NCBI GenBank assembly: GCA_013214885.1
Contig: JABSRS010000010.1
Coordinates: 2,450 to 22,779 of the forward strand
Reading direction: 5' to 3'
DNA length: 20,330 nt
Source of the DNA: Gammaproteobacteria bacterium
GTDB taxonomy: Bacteria; Pseudomonadota; Gammaproteobacteria; Enterobacterales; Psychrobiaceae
A program made the position numbers and the translations under genes. Numbering within the stretch: position 1 is the first letter of the stretch; the number at the start of each line of letters is the position of its first letter. Below are positions 16,555 through 20,330 of this stretch, piece by piece. Below the pieces are notes generated by a model. The model did no database searches, was not told the origin of the DNA, and saw nothing but the letters and a program-made list of their open reading frames with translations.

Positions 16555-16606
16555 CACCGCTAATGGATCATGAGCGGTGTAATGTACGCTAGCATTTTGA
16601 GCTAGC
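16555..16606. repeat. Two adjacent inverted repeats between DUF4198 and hydroxy-acid dehydrogenase genes
   Basis: CACCGCT (16555-16561) and AGCGGTG (16573-16579) form a 7-bp stem whose loop contains a further ATG/CAT pairing. GCTAGC (16588-16593 and 16601-16606) forms a second 6-bp stem with a 7-nt loop. No T-run follows on the minus strand, so they may be processing or attenuation structures rather than terminators. Confidence 0.4.
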
Positions 16607-16616
16607 TTGAGGATTA

Positions 16617-17444
16617 TTATTCGTAGGAAATTTCAAATGAATAAAATAGGCGGTAACCCATTTCATCATATAACTTAGCGTTTTGTTTTTCGCTATGCTT
16701 AACACTTAAGGTGAATAAACCACCTTGATCAAATTGATAACTTAATTGTCCGTTGGCATCGGTAACACTTTCGCTCGGCTTATTTGAAGCGAGATACTGC
16801 GCGCCGCTGCGTTGTAATTTTGCCGTAGCGTTGCGTAATGGTTGACCATTTAAATACAATTTCATAGTAATGACATCATTGGTGACATAATCAGATGGAT
16901 GAGTCACAGGGACAAGTTCTAACCCTTTACCTGTTGGCTTGAAATCCTGTTTAGATGGTCGGATATTGGTAATAAAGGCAATGGCGGTTGTTACCGATTT
17001 CTTGGTTACCACATTTTTTGCAGAATTTGGTAACTCACTTTGGGCGTCGCTCTTGTTTAATCGCAAGCGTTTCTTTTTCGCTTGAGATCCCACAGTGTAG
17101 CTGGTGGTATAACGAGGTTGGTTTTGGTAAGTAACCGTATAAGTACCTTGTTCGCTAATGGCAAGATCAAGGGTTGTTCGTTGCGCACTTTGGTAAATAT
17201 TACCCAAGTACCGCAGTGTTTTTCCTTGTGGGTCAATGACGCTTAAGCCGGCCGCTGACACGCTGTGATCCAAACGAAAAGGGGTTTCGCTAAAGCTTAA
17301 ATCAACCGTTACCGTGGTTGGTCTTTTACTATTAATGTTAAATTGGCTCGGCCACATATTTAAACCATGAGCAAGTGCTTGGCTTGCCAGTAATGTTGAG
17401 GCGAGTGTTAATGAGCTCAACGTCATTTTTGTCAATGTATTCAT
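16617..17444 (-). CDS. Periplasmic DUF4198-family protein
   Basis: The 275-residue protein has a signal peptide ending ASQALA before HG (residue 25). The mature protein is beta-rich in two parts: residues 30-120 (Ig-like, ending GTYTVTYQNQPRYTTSYTVG) and 155-275 (TGKGLELVPVTHPSDYVTNDVITMKLYLNGQPL, then DANGQLSYQFDQGGLFTLSV). They are joined by a very basic linker (AKKKRLRLNK). LELVPVTHP plus the Gly-rich end is typical of DUF4198, proteins often found near metal-uptake genes. Its ATG overlaps the DUF2271 stop (TAATG), so translation is probably coupled. It may bind metal or a siderophore, or stabilise the PepSY membrane protein; this is inferred from context. Confidence 0.85.
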   Translation of the reverse strand: MNTLTKMTLSSLTLASTLLASQALAHGLNMWPSQFNINSKRPTTVTVDLSFSETPFRLDHSVSAAGLSVIDPQGKTLRYLGNIYQSAQRTTLDLAISEQGTYTVTYQNQPRYTTSYTVGSQAKKKRLRLNKSDAQSELPNSAKNVVTKKSVTTAIAFITNIRPSKQDFKPTGKGLELVPVTHPSDYVTNDVITMKLYLNGQPLRNATAKLQRSGAQYLASNKPSESVTDANGQLSYQFDQGGLFTLSVKHSEKQNAKLYDEMGYRLFYSFEISYE

Positions 17445-17923
17445 TACTTATTTACCTTGATAGTGATGGCGCCGATTTCGTCGCTTGGCGCGATGCTGTA
17501 TTGTTGGTGATCATTTAAGTTAATCTTTTGACGAACCAGTGAACGACCGCCTTTTTGGCGTACCACTTCAATCATTAGGGTGAAGTCATTTAAGTCCGCA
17601 ATATCTAATTGCACCTGATGCTGACCAGCCATGTGGGTCGCGCCAGTGATACCATCAAACTGATTGTCGCTATAACGACCTTCCTTGCGCCACCAACGGC
17701 GAATGTCGACTAACCATTTATCGTTATCACGTTTTATTAAATGCCACAATAATAAATTCTTACTATCTCCTTTGGTTTCTGCCCACATTGCGACGTAAGG
17801 CTTGCGGTAGTCCTGCTGATCAAACTTAGGTAGTGAAAAGTCGACCGTTAACGTAACTGCTGGTGATAGTGTGCTAAATAGCATACTCATCACTGCTAAG
17901 GTGATATAAATACTCTTTTTCAT
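17444..17923 (-). CDS. Periplasmic DUF2271-family protein
   Basis: The 159-residue protein carries a signal peptide (cleavage around residue 22, SPAVT). The mature part shows the DUF2271 hallmarks PYVAMWAET, LLLWHLIKRDNDKWLVDIRRWWR and FDGITGATHMAGQHQVQLD. The family is of unknown function but often occurs with PepSY membrane proteins and flavin/iron genes. It starts 20 bp after the PepSY-TM gene and shares one base with DUF4198, forming a tight three-gene operon. A periplasmic partner in electron transfer or iron release is the working guess. Confidence 0.85.
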   Translation of the reverse strand: MKKSIYITLAVMSMLFSTLSPAVTLTVDFSLPKFDQQDYRKPYVAMWAETKGDSKNLLLWHLIKRDNDKWLVDIRRWWRKEGRYSDNQFDGITGATHMAGQHQVQLDIADLNDFTLMIEVVRQKGGRSLVRQKINLNDHQQYSIAPSDEIGAITIKVNK

Positions 17924-17943
17924 GTTGTCCTCTTTGGTGGGGG

Positions 17944-18564
17944 TTAGTGCATTAAATACAGCACTAATAAAAATAAACTGCTACCAGCGATGAGCCAATG
18001 GCTGCTTGCTCGGCGGGTCTTCTTATTAATTAGCGCGAGCCACAATCCGCTGAGGCAAAAAATAATCATCACGATGGCGCTGGCATCTGAGACGTAGCGC
18101 CATAGCGTGGTGGTGTGCTTTGAGCGATGAATGTTATTAAGTGTATCGAGCAGTCCAAAAGGACTTTGGTGAATCTCGATACGTTGCTCTTGGCTAAAAA
18201 ACTCAATCAGGGTGTGGCTACCTGGGCTTTGTAAGGTAACGATTAATAATTGATCGTAATCGTCCCATTCAAACTCATAATCGACACCGCGTATGTCATG
18301 CGTGTTGTCGAGCCATAACATCAGGTTTAGACCGTTGTACGCGTAGTTTTCTGCCCAATCTGGGCGTTGGTTTAGCCATGATGGTGACTCTATCGTGATG
18401 CTGGTGGATGCTGTATCGCCATCGCTCAAGTCTGGGTGATTCAGAAAAAAACCTGAAATCGCGAAAAACAACATCAGTAACATGACCAGCATCGCGCTAA
18501 AGACATGTATGTCACGCGCCAACGCGTTATATGAAATATTGCGTTTTAATTTTAAAAATCCCAT
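17944..18564 (-). CDS. PepSY-associated transmembrane protein, candidate heme electron carrier
   Basis: The 206-residue inner-membrane protein has helices at about 21-41 (FSAMLVMLLMLFFAISGFFL), 162-180 and 188-205, with a ~115-residue periplasmic part between the first two (FGLLDTLNNIHRSKHTTTLWRYVSD ends it). ARDIHVFSA before helix 1 and NIHRSKH before helix 2 carry the conserved His of PepSY-TM proteins; in the ferric-siderophore reductase FoxB such His bind heme. The protein is much shorter than FoxB-like reductases and has no flavin domain. It is first in the operon with DUF2271 and DUF4198, and divergent from the flavoprotein across a Fur-like site. A heme relay to the periplasm is inferred. 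Confidence 0.82.
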   Translation of the reverse strand: MGFLKLKRNISYNALARDIHVFSAMLVMLLMLFFAISGFFLNHPDLSDGDTASTSITIESPSWLNQRPDWAENYAYNGLNLMLWLDNTHDIRGVDYEFEWDDYDQLLIVTLQSPGSHTLIEFFSQEQRIEIHQSPFGLLDTLNNIHRSKHTTTLWRYVSDASAIVMIIFCLSGLWLALINKKTRRASSHWLIAGSSLFLLVLYLMH

Positions 18565-18615
18565 TAGCCATTCGATTACTGCATAATTTGAACGCCCATA
18601 TAGTACTAGTGTTAA

Positions 18616-18627
18616 GCATTTAAATGC
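18616..18627. repeat. 12-bp palindrome in the divergent promoter
   Basis: GCATTTAAATGC is a perfect palindrome centred about 22 bp from the Fur-like site, inside the 110-bp gap between the divergent genes. It could be a second operator; I cannot assign a regulator. Confidence 0.35.
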
Positions 18628-18636
18628 AATACTATA

Positions 18637-18651
18637 TGATAATAATTTTCA
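18637..18651. promoter_or_regulatory. Fur-box-like site in the divergent PepSY-TM / flavoprotein promoter
   Basis: TGATAAT-A-ATTTTCA matches the 7-1-7 Fur consensus at 13 of 14 arm positions. It lies 23 bp before the flavoprotein ATG and 72 bp before the PepSY-TM ATG. TATGAT (18635-18640) is a possible -10 for the flavoprotein. One site could repress both transcripts. Confidence 0.75.
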
Positions 18652-18674
18652 TTTAGATTTAGATTTGTAATTTA

Positions 18675-20330
18675 ATGGTCATCGCGCTGCAAAACATCTA
18701 CCACGCTCAACTTGGTCGCGTATTGTCTTATACGTTGTCACGGCTGTTGCTGATAATCGCTGTTATTGGTGCTGCTTTGTGGCTTTTTGTTGTTGGCTTG
18801 TCACTGGAGTTACCAGGGTTAAACGGCGAAGTATTTATTCATGTGGTTGAGGGGGAACATCATGGTGCGACCCTTGGTGTTTTTGCATCAGCCGATTACC
18901 GTTTAACTCAGGCTCTAATAGTTTTCTCGTCACTTGAGTCCAATGTCCTTGGTGGCTTATTAACGGCTTGGCGTTACGGTATTGCGATTCTTATTGGCAT
19001 TGTTGGCTTGATGTTATTGCTTAGGATTCACCGCTTGGCACTGTTAATTTTATTAATCATGCTGAGTAGCGGCGCAGTGTTAAACGAGACATCTCTGACG
19101 TTATCTGTTTTGTCATTGTTTTGCTCGGGGCTCTATCTGCTGTTACTGATTGGTTTTAGCAATGCTGTTGGTATTAAATTTAACGCCGATGTGCCAAAAG
19201 AGCAAAAATCGTCGTTGATTGCTTACGCTAGTCAAAGTGGTACGGCGCAAGGGCTGGCGCAACAGATCGCCAAGATCTCTAGTCAATATTGCGATATTAA
19301 AGCGTTTTCAGAACTGACACCCAACTGTTTACAGCGCTATCAACAGCTATTTGTGGTGGCATCAACTTATGGCGATGGACAAGCGCCAGAGAAATCTCAT
19401 GGCTTTGTTGAAGCGCTAGCGCAATGTGAACAGGCACTGCCTAATTTACATTTTGCGGTGCTAGCGTTAGGCGATAGTACTTACCCTAAGTTTTGTGCCT
19501 TCGGTCATCAATTAGCGGCGATGTTACGTGATAAAGGGGCGCAAGCGTTATACCCTGTTCACGAAATAGACCGTGGCCATATTGCCTCAGTGAGCCAGTG
19601 GTGGAGTCAAGTGTGTCAGGGGCTTGGTTGGCATAGCGAGCTGATGCATCAGCAATGGTTAACCGCTACAATTATAGACAATCAATGCTTAAATCCATCT
19701 CAGGAACGGCGGATGGCGCATTTGATAACGCTTCGAGTTACAGGGGCGCGTTATCAAGCGGGGGATTTGTTAGAAGTGCTAACGCCACTGAAACGCAGTG
19801 TTATTGAACTAAAATTGACGGCTCTAGGACTTAATCCGAATTGCAGGGTTAACTTAGGCGAGCAAGTCATCAGCTTGATTGATGCATTAACGCAATTGGA
19901 GTGGCAGCAACAAACGGCCAGTCAGGCGCAGGCGTTAGTTGATCAGCTATCTGTGTTACGCCCCAGAGTATACTCAATTGCCAGTAAGCCTGATGATCCC
20001 GTGATCGCGTTATTTGTTCGTCGGTTAGTTAAGGATGACGGGGAGCTCGGTTTTAGTTCAGCACGACTGTGCGCCAGCCAAACGGATCATGAATTTAAAG
20101 TATCGTTACGCCGCCACGATAGTTTTAGGCCGCCGCTAAACAATGTACCAATGATACTTATTTGCGCCGGTACTGGTATTGCACCATTCATGAGCTTTCT
20201 TGCCCAGCGGCAACAACTATCTTTTGATGCCCCGATTTGGCTGATATTTGGCGAGCAATACCAAGACAGCGGTTGCTATTTTAAACAGCAGCTCGACGCA
20301 TATCAACGAGCCGGTATATTAACGGAGTTG
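18675..20330 (+). CDS. Membrane-anchored flavodoxin / ferredoxin-NADP reductase fusion, 3'-truncated by the window
   Basis: The frame is open from ATG 18675 to the last base (552 codons) and the gene continues beyond. The N-terminus has about four membrane helices (21-41, 101-116, 119-135, 141-161). A flavodoxin-type FMN domain follows: AYASQSGTAQGLA (183-195), ASTYGDGQAP (229-238) and LALGDSTYPKFCAFG (263-277). Then comes a CysJ-like reductase with the FAD motif RVYSIAS (431-437), GFSSARLC, and the NAD(P)H motif CAGTGIAPFMSFL (497-509). The order FMN-FAD-NAD(P)H matches sulfite reductase flavoprotein and cytochrome P450 reductase. The membrane helices and Fur-like promoter suggest it feeds electrons to a membrane carrier for iron reduction rather than to sulfite reductase. 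The short upstream region has no clear ribosome site, so the exact start is less certain. Confidence 0.9.
   Translation, partial: MVIALQNIYHAQLGRVLSYTLSRLLLIIAVIGAALWLFVVGLSLELPGLNGEVFIHVVEGEHHGATLGVFASADYRLTQALIVFSSLESNVLGGLLTAWRYGIAILIGIVGLMLLLRIHRLALLILLIMLSSGAVLNETSLTLSVLSLFCSGLYLLLLIGFSNAVGIKFNADVPKEQKSSLIAYASQSGTAQGLAQQIAKISSQYCDIKAFSELTPNCLQRYQQLFVVASTYGDGQAPEKSHGFVEALAQCEQALPNLHFAVLALGDSTYPKFCAFGHQLAAMLRDKGAQALYPVHEIDRGHIASVSQWWSQVCQGLGWHSELMHQQWLTATIIDNQCLNPSQERRMAHLITLRVTGARYQAGDLLEVLTPLKRSVIELKLTALGLNPNCRVNLGEQVISLIDALTQLEWQQQTASQAQALVDQLSVLRPRVYSIASKPDDPVIALFVRRLVKDDGELGFSSARLCASQTDHEFKVSLRRHDSFRPPLNNVPMILICAGTGIAPFMSFLAQRQQLSFDAPIWLIFGEQYQDSGCYFKQQLDAYQRAGILTEL

Noticed and set aside
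1..20330. CRISPR arrays, tRNA or complete rRNA genes, prophage or transposase genes
   Set aside because: None was seen on either strand; the only rRNA-like sequence is a 16-nt match at 7283-7298.
18675..20330. Assignment of the flavoprotein as CysJ (sulfite reductase alpha subunit)
   Set aside because: CysJ is soluble and sits with cysI/cysH; this protein has about four N-terminal membrane helices and lies in an iron locus with a Fur-like promoter.

Overview
The window reads as chromosomal DNA of a marine-type gammaproteobacterium, most likely in or near Shewanellaceae/Alteromonadales. The evidence is the aroQ-accB-accC-prmA gene order, UvrA and PhoP/PhoQ-like proteins of gammaproteobacterial type, Fur boxes close to the enterobacterial consensus, and a moderate, AT-leaning base composition. 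The assignment comes from gene content only; no database search was possible.

Layout. (1) 1-932 (+): the 3' end of a hybrid sensor kinase whose polypeptide runs from a kinase ATPase domain through a receiver to an AraC-type DNA-binding domain; its start lies outside the window. (2) 4231-971 (-): housekeeping block aroQ-accB-accC, a terminator, then prmA with its own candidate promoter. (3) 7184-4471 (-): a PhoP/PhoQ-like signalling operon, ordered small PepSY protein, response regulator, sensor kinase, three-helix membrane protein. The kinase carries an exact 30-bp tandem duplication beside its phospho-accepting His, starts at TTG, and sits behind an intercistronic terminator. (4) 11516-7471 (-): uvrA followed 5 bp later by csdA. 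(5) 11885-20330: an iron island, in order piuC (+), a Fiu/PiuA-type TonB-dependent receptor (+), a convergent FMN-dependent alpha-hydroxy-acid dehydrogenase (-), DUF4198 and DUF2271 exported proteins (-), a PepSY-type transmembrane protein (-), and, divergently, a membrane-anchored flavodoxin/ferredoxin-reductase fusion (+) that runs off the window end.

How the parts fit. Three Fur-box-like sites lie upstream of piuC, upstream of the receptor, and in the 110-bp divergent promoter between the PepSY membrane protein and the flavoprotein. This suggests one Fur-controlled unit: the receptor imports a ferric siderophore, probably a catecholate. The flavoprotein would pass NAD(P)H electrons through FAD and FMN to the membrane, where a His-containing PepSY protein could carry them to the periplasm to release iron. 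DUF2271 and DUF4198 would be periplasmic partners. Pseudomonas aeruginosa PA4513-piuA-piuC is a plausible counterpart in which the PepSY and flavoprotein parts are, from memory, one polypeptide; here they would be separate genes. The electron route is inference.

The most interesting items are this apparently split reductase locus, the exact duplication in the kinase, the terminator-plus-TTG arrangement between regulator and kinase, and a repeat-like block between piuC and the receptor.
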